Source: Bacteroidota bacterium
Lineage (GTDB): Bacteria > Bacteroidota > Bacteroidia > Bacteroidales > WCHB1-69
NCBI GenBank assembly: GCA_023392945.1
Contig: JAEWNB010000138.1
Coordinates: 1 to 10,501, forward strand
Length of the DNA stretch: 10,501 bases
Direction: 5' to 3'
The position numbers and the translations under genes were made by a program. Under the pieces are notes generated by a model. That model saw only the letters and a list, made by a program, of their open reading frames with translations. It was not told where the DNA came from and made no database searches. This document shows, piece after piece, positions 1-6,830 of this stretch (positions are counted from its first letter, which is position 1; the number at the start of each line of letters is the position of its first letter).

Positions 1-550
1 AAGCTACTTGTGGAGTACGGGTCAAAACACAGCTGCAATTAATGTAAATGAGTCAGGAAGATACACTGTAACAGCAACCAATTCACAGGGATGTTCTTCC
101 CAAATGGCTGTTTCTGTCATTGTTAATCCAATACCAAACATTACCATATCCGGCAATACAACTATTTGTCAGGGATCTTCTACCACTCTCACTGCTGCAG
201 GTGCTGACACTTACCAATGGAATACAGGAGAAACTACCTCTGGGATAGTTGTCTCTAGCTTTGGAATTTACTCAGTTGTTGGAACAACAAACGAAGGATG
301 TGTGGGAACAGCTAATATTTCTTTATATGTATATCCTAATCCAACTATAACTATTATGGGAGATACGGTTCTTTGTCAAGGCGAGAGTATTATATTAACT
401 GCTTATGGAGGAAACTCATACCTATGGTCAACAGGTGATACATTACAATCTTTAGAGATCGAATATTCCGGTTCATATTCTGTAATAGGATATAATAATT
501 ATGGATGTTCATCTATGGCAACGAAGAATGTTGTACTTCACTATCCATCT
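1..550 (+). repeat. Tandem 69-residue Ig-like repeats (207-nt period) in the T9SS protein
   Basis: The Trp codons of the YxW(S/N)TG motif fall at nt 11, 218 and 425, and the Cys codons of the Gly-Cys motif at nt 92, 299 and 506, so the period is exactly 207 nt (69 residues). A second Cys per unit (in CQG) lies at nt 167 and 374, giving one possible disulfide pair per complete unit. The units have diverged at DNA level and are protein repeats rather than recent DNA duplications. Complete units span roughly 137-343 and 344-550; the unit at the left edge is partial and more copies probably lie upstream. Confidence 0.8.
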
Positions 551-931
551 TCATCAGAATTTTCAATCACAGAATCTGGTTCTTACACATGGAATAATCA
601 AACATACAACCAAAGTGGTGATTATATTCAAGTTTTTGAAAGTGAAAATGGGTGTGACAGTACAGTCACTCTACATCTCACTATTACACAAGGTATAGAA
701 GATGGAAATATTATTTCCTCTGTTGTAATTTATCCTAATCCTACAACGGGTGTCACATCAATCTCATGTGATAATGTAATAAGAACTGATGTTTACAATA
801 ACATAGGTCAATTGATCTCTACTTTTACCAATACTTCAATTATTGACTTAACGAAATTTCCCTCCGGACAATATATATTCAGAATTGTTCTTCCTAATAG
901 CATTGTTATTCGGAAAATAATTAAACAATAG
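1..931 (+). CDS. T9SS-secreted repeat protein, 3' part (5' end outside window)
   Basis: This is the C-terminal part of a large extracellular or cell-surface protein; the reading frame is open to the left edge (phase from base 2), so the true start lies upstream. About 309 residues are visible. They begin inside one immunoglobulin-like repeat, then show two complete 69-residue repeats, each with a Tyr-x-Trp-(S/N)-T-G motif, a Cys-Gln-Gly segment and a later Gly-Cys. A different module follows (a Gly-Ser-Tyr-Thr-Trp motif and an NGCDST motif, about nt 560-690) of a kind common in Bacteroidota repeat proteins. The last ~69 residues form a T9SS type A sorting domain. By family knowledge such proteins cross the outer membrane through T9SS and have the sorting domain removed on anchoring or release. 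Its role (adhesin, matrix protein or enzyme with accessory repeats) cannot be told because the N-terminal part is missing. The stop is TAG at 929-931. Confidence 0.85.
   Translation, partial: SYLWSTGQNTAAINVNESGRYTVTATNSQGCSSQMAVSVIVNPIPNITISGNTTICQGSSTTLTAAGADTYQWNTGETTSGIVVSSFGIYSVVGTTNEGCVGTANISLYVYPNPTITIMGDTVLCQGESIILTAYGGNSYLWSTGDTLQSLEIEYSGSYSVIGYNNYGCSSMATKNVVLHYPSSSEFSITESGSYTWNNQTYNQSGDYIQVFESENGCDSTVTLHLTITQGIEDGNIISSVVIYPNPTTGVTSISCDNVIRTDVYNNIGQLISTFTNTSIIDLTKFPSGQYIFRIVLPNSIVIRKIIKQ
722..928 (+). other. T9SS type A C-terminal sorting domain
   Basis: The last ~69 residues carry the conserved signatures of this domain in order: YPNPTTG near the start, a DVYNNIGQ strand, then IDLTKFPSGQYIFRI, and a basic end RKIIKQ at the stop codon. 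This is the family pattern of the C-terminal secretion signal read by the T9SS translocon. It implies that the organism has PorU/PorV-type machinery elsewhere in the genome. Confidence 0.88.
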
Positions 932-939
932 ATCTATTG
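926..939. repeat. Perfect 14-bp palindrome across the stop codon of the T9SS gene
   Basis: CAATAGATCTATTG is self-complementary over all 14 bases and contains the TAG stop at 929-931. It is followed by a moderately T-rich stretch (CATATTTTGTTGT). It might fold as a small terminator hairpin, but it lacks a proper loop and a clean U tract, so this is weak. The rest of the 81-bp gap to the convergent dehydrogenase gene shows no other clear signal. Confidence 0.3.
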
Positions 940-1012
940 CATATTTTGTTGTACCCGAAACGGAAGTTTAGCAGAATAGTAAATATAAAAAGGAAGTGAT
1001 TAGAGCTTCTTA

Positions 1013-1948
1013 TCAGACGGATCGAAGCCAATTTCGTACATTATCCATCACAATGTCAATTCGGATGTCGAAAGCTTCACGAGTTGCATAGCCAATGTGA
1101 GGAACAAGAATGCAGTTGGGTGCATCCAGAAGAGGATGATCTTGGGGAAGTGGCGGTTCTGTTTCATAAACATCAATACCGGCACCTGCCAGCAATCCAT
1201 TTTTCAAGGCTTCTGACAATGCATGCATATCTACAATTTTCCCGCGGGCACAATTTATCAGAATAGCCGTGGGCTTGCATAAGGAGAGCTTTTCAGCGGA
1301 AATGAGTCCCTCGGTTTCGTTGGTGAGAGGGAGATGCAACGTGATGATGTCAGAAATGGCAAGAAGTTCATCCAAAGGTATATATGGAATATTATGATTT
1401 AGCACATCCTGATGTGATGTACGATTCCATGCCACTACTTTGCAGCCAAGCGATTGTAATGCAAACGCAGTCTCTCTTCCGATAGCACCGGTTCCCACAA
1501 TCCCGACAGTTTTGCCTTTTAATTGTCTGCCGAGGAAGTTATTTCTACATCCTGATTGACGGGTAGCCGCATCGAGTAATGTGATATGGCGATAGAGATC
1601 CAGCATAAGGCCTATTGCAAGCTCGGCTACTGCTACAGTAGCATAGCCGGATGCATTGTAAACGGCAATCCCCTTTTCGCTGCAATATTCCAAGTCGATA
1701 TGGTCAATACCGGTGAAGGCAACCGATAGCATTTTAAGTTTCGGACAGGCAGACAATGTTGCCCTGTATAGTTTGATATTGGAAATGATGACCACATCGG
1801 CATCATGCATTCTTTCTATCAGCACCTTAGGATTTTCATTTCTATCGGGAAAACAAACAAACTGATTCCCGGAATGGGCAAATTCTTCTTCAAAACCGGC
1901 AATTTGTGCACTACTCATACCGATAGGCTCAACAGCAATAATCTTCAT
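1013..1948 (-). CDS. D-isomer-specific 2-hydroxyacid dehydrogenase (NAD(P)H-dependent)
   Basis: A 311-residue cytosolic enzyme of the D-2-hydroxyacid dehydrogenase family, which reversibly reduces 2-keto acids to D-2-hydroxy acids. The Rossmann glycine motif GTGAIG lies at residues 152-157. The catalytic triad expected for the family is present: Arg235 in CARG, Glu264 in DVYETEP, and His284 in PHIGY. Length is normal for the family (about 310-330). After the second beta strand of the cofactor domain the sequence is AWNRT (173-177), where NAD-specific members usually carry an Asp; an Arg here suggests NADPH preference. The substrate (glyoxylate/hydroxypyruvate, glycerate, pyruvate or other) cannot be read from the sequence. 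It lies 92 bp downstream of the yjbQ-like gene on the same strand with no clear TAnnTTTG element between them, so the two may be co-transcribed. It starts at ATG 1948; it ends convergent to the T9SS gene. Confidence 0.88.
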   Translation of the reverse strand: MKIIAVEPIGMSSAQIAGFEEEFAHSGNQFVCFPDRNENPKVLIERMHDADVVIISNIKLYRATLSACPKLKMLSVAFTGIDHIDLEYCSEKGIAVYNASGYATVAVAELAIGLMLDLYRHITLLDAATRQSGCRNNFLGRQLKGKTVGIVGTGAIGRETAFALQSLGCKVVAWNRTSHQDVLNHNIPYIPLDELLAISDIITLHLPLTNETEGLISAEKLSLCKPTAILINCARGKIVDMHALSEALKNGLLAGAGIDVYETEPPLPQDHPLLDAPNCILVPHIGYATREAFDIRIDIVMDNVRNWLRSV

Positions 1949-2040
1949 TTTTATTTAGTTTACGTTTCTATTTTCGGCTTATATTCCAAGTGATCATTAT
2001 TTGGCTTTCCGTTGCAACTTCAGCAACAGAGAACATGGCG

Positions 2041-2457
2041 CTATTCTCCGATTATCTTTATCAATACTCTTTTTCTCCTTTTTCCGTCGAACTCAAAATA
2101 AAAAATCTGTTCCCATGGTCCAAAGTCGAGAATGCCATTAGTGATAGCCACCACCACTTCTCGTCCCATAACAGTTCTTTTTAAATGGGCATCGGCGTTG
2201 TCCTCAAAGCCATTGTGTTTATACTGATTGTAAGGCTTCTCGGGAGCCAGCTTTTCGAGCCATACTTCATAATCGTGATGCAATCCGCTTTCATCGTCAT
2301 TTATAAAAACACTGGCGGTTATATGCATAGCGTTCACCAGTACCATCCCTTCTTTTACTCCGCTTTCATTGACTGCTTTCTGAACATCGGAAGTGATATT
2401 AACAAGACCTCTTCTAGTGGGAATATTGAAAAACAATTCTTTACGATAGGATTTCAT
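2041..2457 (-). CDS. yjbQ: YjbQ/UPF0047 family protein (secondary thiamine-phosphate synthase-like)
   Basis: A 138-residue protein, the usual length for the UPF0047/YjbQ family, with the family's conserved blocks visible in order: HITASVFINDDES (residues 45-57), a HHDYEVWL segment (60-67), NADAHLKR (87-94), GREVVVAITNG (98-108), and a GPWEQIFYFEFDGKRRKR segment (113-130). Members are small soluble proteins, known structurally as trimers with a conserved metal/ligand site. Weak thiamine-phosphate synthase activity has been associated with the family, but the physiological role is not settled. No thiamine gene or TPP riboswitch is seen nearby. It is divergent from mfd and upstream of the dehydrogenase gene. 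The start at ATG 2457 is supported by a -7 box 19 bp upstream and by the expected N-terminus. Confidence 0.88.
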   Translation of the reverse strand: MKSYRKELFFNIPTRRGLVNITSDVQKAVNESGVKEGMVLVNAMHITASVFINDDESGLHHDYEVWLEKLAPEKPYNQYKHNGFEDNADAHLKRTVMGREVVVAITNGILDFGPWEQIFYFEFDGKRRKRVLIKIIGE

Positions 2458-2476
2458 AATGGTAATTATTAGGATG

Positions 2477-2484
2477 CAAAAGTA
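2477..2484 (-). promoter_or_regulatory. Bacteroidota -7 promoter element for the yjbQ-like gene
   Basis: On the minus strand this reads TACTTTTG, a perfect match to TAnnTTTG. Its final G lies 19 bp before the ATG, the same spacing as for mfd and the DUF4197 gene in this window. No clear -33 TTTG is visible at the usual distance; that position is covered by an imperfect palindrome (2491-2511). Confidence 0.6.
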
Positions 2485-2490
2485 TCAAAA

Positions 2491-2511
2491 AAAGAGGTTT
2501 GAAACCTTTTT
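2491..2511. repeat. Inverted repeat between divergent promoters (possible operator)
   Basis: AGGTTT (2495-2500) and AAACCT (2502-2507) form a perfect inverted repeat around one central G, extended by three further A:T pairs on each side after one mismatch. It sits about 10 bp upstream of the yjbQ -7 box, over its expected -33 region, in the gap between yjbQ and mfd. It could be a binding site for a dimeric regulator, or chance in AT-rich DNA. Confidence 0.3.
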
Positions 2512-2556
2512 AAATAAAGCAAAAAGCATATTCATACATGACTCCGTTTTTTTTTC

Positions 2557-2564
2557 TATTTTTG
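2557..2564 (+). promoter_or_regulatory. Bacteroidota -7 promoter element for mfd
   Basis: TATTTTTG matches TAnnTTTG exactly, with its last base 20 bp before the ATG at 2585. It follows a T-rich stretch. No convincing -33 element is seen. Its position rules out in-frame starts further upstream as the normal mfd start. Confidence 0.6.
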
Positions 2565-2584
2565 CATCGTCAAACAGATTGCTG

Positions 2585-5500
2585 ATGTCGCCGACTGAGC
2601 TTATTCAATACTTCACCCCCCCACAGAAAGAATTTCTGGAGCAATATTTATGTCAAAACCATCCCAAGGGACGCCTTTCGCTGAGTGGATTGGTTGGCTC
2701 TTCTTTGCCGCTTCTGCTGGCTCCACTGCTCCAAAACCGTGCGGAACATCAGCTCTTTATCCTGCCCGACAGGGAAACGGCTGCTTTTTTCTATCGTGAT
2801 ATGGAGGTGTTACTGAATGATCAAAATAGTGAACTTGCCGACAAGAAGGTACACTATTTTCCTTCTTCTTACCGACGGGCTTATAAATTGGAGGAAATTG
2901 ACAATGCAAACGTTAAACTGCGTTCGGAAATTCTGAATAAACTGCTTACCCATGAGGATAAGTACCTCATTGTGACCTATCCCGATGCTATTTCAGAAAA
3001 ACTGGTCTCTAATGAATATCTAAAAAGAAACTCCTTTGTCGTGAAAAAAGGGGAGCTCCTTCCCATTGATATTTTTCTGGAATTCCTCTATGAATACAGC
3101 TACCGACAAGAGGAATTTGTTTTTGAGCCCGGGCAATTTGCCTGGCGTGGCGGAATTTTTGATATTCTTTCATACTCCGAGGAGTATCCTTTCCGTATTG
3201 TCTTATCGGGTGATAACGTTGAATCCATTCGCCTTTTTGACCCAAGTACTCAGCTTTCTATCAGAGAAGTTGACAGCCTAAATATTATGCCAATGATTTC
3301 AGGGGTTGAGATTGTTGAAAAAAAAGTCTCATTCTTCGATTTTCTCAATGGCAATACTGTATACTGGTTGATGAATATTGACGATATTCAGCTCCAAATT
3401 GATTTAAACTTCAAAAAAGTTGTTCGAGAGTTTGAGAACCTGAACGCCACCCTAAAACATCTTGAACCCCAAGAGCTATGCATTACAGGCGAAGATTTCT
3501 TTCGCCATATTCTGGATCATCAGATAGTTGAAATTAATTCCAAAATGCTCGAAAGCTATGAACTAGAGCTTGATTTTGAAATTCAACCCCAGAATGCATT
3601 TGCCAAAAGTTTTGATTATTTGCTCCTGGAATGGATTAATAACCATGAAAATGGTCTGTGTACCCTTTTTCTTTCCGAGAGCCCCAACCAGTTGAGTCGT
3701 GTTACCAAGATTATTTCCGACATGCTGGTTGCCTACAACAAGAATAACCACACAGAATATAGCTTGGAAAATCTTTTCATCCCTATTGACTTCATCGTTC
3801 ACGAAGGATTTAGAGATGAAAAAGGGAAACTATGCCTTTATACCGACCATCAGTTTTTTGAAAAATATCACCGTTTCTCTATCCGTGACCGCTTTAAGAA
3901 AAGCGAGCAGTTTACGCTTAAAGAGATATACGATCTGCAGCCGGGTGACTATGTAGTGCATATTGACCATGGCGTGGGAATTTACCGCGGATTGGAGAAA
4001 ATAGAAGTGGATGGCAAGCAACAGGAAGCAATAAAATTAGAATATAAATCCGGTGATATTTTATATATCAGCATTCATTCTCTCCATAAAATTTCTAAAT
4101 ATGTGGGGAAAGAGGGAACTGCCCCAACTCTTCACCGTATTGGTTCAGGCACTTGGGATAAACTGAAAGAGAAGACCAAAAAAAGAGTTAAGGAGATTGC
4201 TATTGACCTTATCAAGCTGTATGCCAAACGTAAAGCTCAAAAGGGATTTGCCTATTCACCGGACAATTATCTCCAAACGGAACTGGAAGCTTCATTTATT
4301 TACGAGGATACACCTGATCAGATTAAAACGCTGGTCGAAGTGAAGGGGGATATGGAATCTGAACATCCCATGGACAGGCTCATCTGCGGGGATGTTGGCT
4401 TCGGAAAGACAGAGGTCGCCATCCGAGCTGCTTTTAAGGCAGTCTGCGATAGTAAACAAGTTGCCGTATTGGTACCTACCACTGTTTTGGCATTGCAACA
4501 CTTCACAACATTTACCGAGAGATTGGAGGGAATGCCCTGCAAAGTGGATTATATCAATCGCTTTAAAAGTGCAAGGCAAATTAAAGAAACACTCAATAAA
4601 GTAAAAGAGGGTCGTATTGACATCCTCATCGGAACCCACAGGCTATTGAGCAAAGATGTCGAATTTAAAGATCTGGGACTGCTGGTTATTGATGAAGAAC
4701 AGAAATTCGGAGTAGCTGCTAAGGAAAAATTGCGGGAAGTAAAAGTCAGTGTTGACACCCTTTGTCTTTCTGCAACCCCGATTCCCCGGACATTGCAGTT
4801 TTCTCTGATGGGTGCCCGTGATATTTCAGTCATCAGTATGCCGCCACCGAACCGATATCCAATACAAACGGAAGTTCATCTTTTCAGCGAAGAACTGATA
4901 AGGGATGCTGTTTCTTATGAGATAAGCAGGGGAGGACAGGTATTTATCGTACATAACAAAATTCAAAACATTCAGGAACTTGCTGGAATGGTGCAGCGAT
5001 TAGTACCTGATGCTCGCATTGCAGTGGGGCACGGACAGATGGAAGGGGAGAAACTCGAAAAGATAATGCTCGGCTTTATTCAGGGAGAATTCGATGTGCT
5101 GGTAGCTACTACTATTGTCGAATCAGGGTTGGATATCACCAATGCCAACACCATGATTATCAATGATGCCCAAAATTTTGCTCTGAATGTATTGCATCAA
5201 CTTCGCGGTCGTGTGGGGCGAAATAATAAAAAAGCCTTTTGCTATCTCATGGTCCGCTCTTTCGAAGAACTCAATGAGCAGGCCAAAAAGCGCTTAAAAG
5301 CAATTGAAGATTATTCAGACCTCGGCAGCGGCTTTCAGATTGCCATGCGCGACCTTGATATTCGGGGTGCTGGAGATATACTGGGAGCCGAACAGAGTGG
5401 CTTTATCTCAGAAATCGGGTTCGAGATGTATCAAAAAATTCTCAATGAGGCTATCATGGAACTGCAGGAAACGGATTTCAAAGAATTTGAAATGGCAGAC

Positions 5501-5968
5501 AATTCAGCCTTGATGCAACAACGCGAATGCCTTCTGGAAACCGATCTTGGTGTCTTGTTGCCGACAGAATATGTTAGCAGTGTGAGCGAAAGAATGAGCC
5601 TGTATAAAGAATTGGACGGTCTCAGAAGTGATGTCGAACTTGAAAAATTCCGTAATAAACTGCTAGATATGTTCGGCCCGCTGCCTGTTGAAACTCAGGA
5701 GTTGCTACAAACTATTCCCCTTCGCAATAAAGCCCGTGAACTCTATTTTGATAAGGTAGTCCTTAAAAAAGGAAATTTTACCGGTTACTTTATTGGAGAT
5801 ATCAATGCTCCTTTTTATCAATCGGAACTATTTAACAAAATATTACTCTTTATGCAAAAAAATCATCCTCAGGTGCAAATGAAAGAGATTAATAAAAAAC
5901 TGATGCTCACGATTAAAAATGTTCCCACCATAAAATCAGCTATGCACTGGATGGGAAAAATAGAGTAA
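2585..5968 (+). CDS. mfd: Transcription-repair coupling factor Mfd
   Basis: A 1127-residue DNA translocase that removes RNA polymerase stalled at DNA lesions and recruits UvrA for nucleotide excision repair. Domain order is complete. The N-terminal UvrB-homology module includes RGGIFDIL (188-195). A CarD-like RNA polymerase interaction domain (about 451-508) begins at LQPGDYVVHIDHGVG. The RecG-like motor has Walker A GDVGFGKT (602-609), DEEQ (703-706), SATPIPRTL (729-737), TTIVESGLDI (842-851) and QLRGRVGR (872-879). The C-terminal TRCF domain lies around 966-1073 and normally holds the protein autoinhibited. Length is usual for Bacteroidota Mfd. The frame is open back to an ATG at 2459, but the start at 2585 is preferred because it follows a -7 box and matches the usual N-terminus. 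It is convergent with birA across a 47-bp gap that shows no clear terminator. Confidence 0.97.
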   Translation: MSPTELIQYFTPPQKEFLEQYLCQNHPKGRLSLSGLVGSSLPLLLAPLLQNRAEHQLFILPDRETAAFFYRDMEVLLNDQNSELADKKVHYFPSSYRRAYKLEEIDNANVKLRSEILNKLLTHEDKYLIVTYPDAISEKLVSNEYLKRNSFVVKKGELLPIDIFLEFLYEYSYRQEEFVFEPGQFAWRGGIFDILSYSEEYPFRIVLSGDNVESIRLFDPSTQLSIREVDSLNIMPMISGVEIVEKKVSFFDFLNGNTVYWLMNIDDIQLQIDLNFKKVVREFENLNATLKHLEPQELCITGEDFFRHILDHQIVEINSKMLESYELELDFEIQPQNAFAKSFDYLLLEWINNHENGLCTLFLSESPNQLSRVTKIISDMLVAYNKNNHTEYSLENLFIPIDFIVHEGFRDEKGKLCLYTDHQFFEKYHRFSIRDRFKKSEQFTLKEIYDLQPGDYVVHIDHGVGIYRGLEKIEVDGKQQEAIKLEYKSGDILYISIHSLHKISKYVGKEGTAPTLHRIGSGTWDKLKEKTKKRVKEIAIDLIKLYAKRKAQKGFAYSPDNYLQTELEASFIYEDTPDQIKTLVEVKGDMESEHPMDRLICGDVGFGKTEVAIRAAFKAVCDSKQVAVLVPTTVLALQHFTTFTERLEGMPCKVDYINRFKSARQIKETLNKVKEGRIDILIGTHRLLSKDVEFKDLGLLVIDEEQKFGVAAKEKLREVKVSVDTLCLSATPIPRTLQFSLMGARDISVISMPPPNRYPIQTEVHLFSEELIRDAVSYEISRGGQVFIVHNKIQNIQELAGMVQRLVPDARIAVGHGQMEGEKLEKIMLGFIQGEFDVLVATTIVESGLDITNANTMIINDAQNFALNVLHQLRGRVGRNNKKAFCYLMVRSFEELNEQAKKRLKAIEDYSDLGSGFQIAMRDLDIRGAGDILGAEQSGFISEIGFEMYQKILNEAIMELQETDFKEFEMADNSALMQQRECLLETDLGVLLPTEYVSSVSERMSLYKELDGLRSDVELEKFRNKLLDMFGPLPVETQELLQTIPLRNKARELYFDKVVLKKGNFTGYFIGDINAPFYQSELFNKILLFMQKNHPQVQMKEINKKLMLTIKNVPTIKSAMHWMGKIE

Positions 5969-6015
5969 AAAATAAGAAGTGAATTGGGAATATTTCAAAA
6001 CAGATGCTTTAATCA

Positions 6016-6789
6016 TTATCCCTCAACGTCATTATCAAAAAGCATAAATCTCACCTCTTTAGTCCCGCATGTATAGATAATTCCCTGTCTGTCTTCCAGT
6101 AGCAATTGTCCAAAATCATTAGTGCCGATAATGCTGGCTTCTGTCTTTGTGCCACGAATATCATACCAATGCATTTCATTTATGAGATATAAATGTTCTA
6201 AATATTCTTCCTTCAAAAGATCATACTGCTTATTTATAAGCTGTGGATAATAGATTTTTTCTCCGTTATCAATCATTTCATGAATCAAAGATATTACATC
6301 ATATTGACTTCCGGTTTCAAGTTTTAGAGAAGTTGGATTGGGCAAAAGCGGATCAAATTGAGTTTGATTAATATTGATTCCCACACCTGCAATTGTGCCT
6401 GCCATGGTATCTCCCGAAATAGAATGTTCAATCAATATTCCCGCAATTTTTTTATCATTTACATATATGTCATTAGGCCATTTGATTTTAACTCCTGGAA
6501 TATAGTTAGCCAATGTCTTTCTCACTGTTAGAGAAAAAAAACGGTTAAATACAAACTGTTGGGAAGGTGGTAAAGGTGGAATAAAATAGAGTGATAGAAG
6601 TATATTTTCGCCCCTATTGCTTTGCCATTTATTCTGTCCCTCTCCTCTGCCGGAAATTTGATAATCGGTATATAGACCAAAAAAATCGCTTAAACTATTG
6701 TTTTTTAATTTATTATCTGAAACCAATTGCGCAAGTGCCTTATTGGTGGAATCAGTAACCGGAATAAATTGTAGAGAGTTTATTTTCAT
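6016..6789 (-). CDS. birA: Biotin--[acetyl-CoA-carboxylase] ligase (no HTH domain)
   Basis: A 257-residue biotin-protein ligase that activates biotin to biotinyl-5'-AMP and transfers it to the lysine of biotin carboxyl carrier domains. Visible motifs: TDSTN near the N-terminus (12-16), the biotin/ATP loop GRGEGQNKW (47-55), KWPND (103-107), KKIAGILIE with the family's catalytic-site Lys (113-121), GVGININ (135-141), and a C-terminal SH3-like segment (about 222-248). There is no N-terminal helix-turn-helix, so it is a single-function ligase that should not act as the biotin-operon repressor, unlike E. coli BirA. ATG at 6789 is chosen because it places TDSTN at the usual distance; an in-frame extension to a TTG at 6831 would run over the divergent promoter. 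The -7 box ends only 4 bp before this ATG, implying an almost leaderless mRNA. Confidence 0.93.
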   Translation of the reverse strand: MKINSLQFIPVTDSTNKALAQLVSDNKLKNNSLSDFFGLYTDYQISGRGEGQNKWQSNRGENILLSLYFIPPLPPSQQFVFNRFFSLTVRKTLANYIPGVKIKWPNDIYVNDKKIAGILIEHSISGDTMAGTIAGVGININQTQFDPLLPNPTSLKLETGSQYDVISLIHEMIDNGEKIYYPQLINKQYDLLKEEYLEHLYLINEMHWYDIRGTKTEASIIGTNDFGQLLLEDRQGIIYTCGTKEVRFMLFDNDVEG

Positions 6790-6793
6790 TCGA

Positions 6794-6801
6794 CAAAAAT
6801 A
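6794..6801 (-). promoter_or_regulatory. Bacteroidota -7 promoter element for birA
   Basis: On the minus strand this reads TATTTTTG, a perfect TAnnTTTG. Only TCGA separates it from the birA ATG, so initiation at the usual distance would fall on or next to the start codon. It is separated by 2 bp from the oppositely oriented -7 box of the DUF4197 gene. Confidence 0.5.
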
Positions 6802-6803
6802 GT

Positions 6804-6811
6804 TATCTTTG
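6804..6811 (+). promoter_or_regulatory. Bacteroidota -7 promoter element for the DUF4197 lipoprotein gene
   Basis: TATCTTTG matches TAnnTTTG and ends 19 bp before the ATG at 6831, with an A-rich leader (AAAAATTTAGAAAACA) as usual for this phylum. Its -33 region would fall inside the first codons of birA. No strong -33 match is seen. Confidence 0.6.
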
Positions 6812-6830
6812 CCCAAAAATTTAGAAAACA

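Noticed and set aside
2011..2027. Small inverted repeat GTTGC/GCAAC in the yjbQ-dehydrogenase gap, considered as a terminator or attenuator.
   Set aside because: Only a 5-bp stem and no T tract on the transcribed strand.
1968..2036. 22-codon minus-strand reading frame in the gap between yjbQ and the dehydrogenase gene.
   Set aside because: No promoter box, no recognisable product, and a length expected by chance; not supported as a gene.
2041..2457. A thiamine (TPP) riboswitch or thiamine operon link for the yjbQ-like gene.
   Set aside because: The upstream gap is too short for a TPP riboswitch in the mRNA leader and no thi genes are adjacent.
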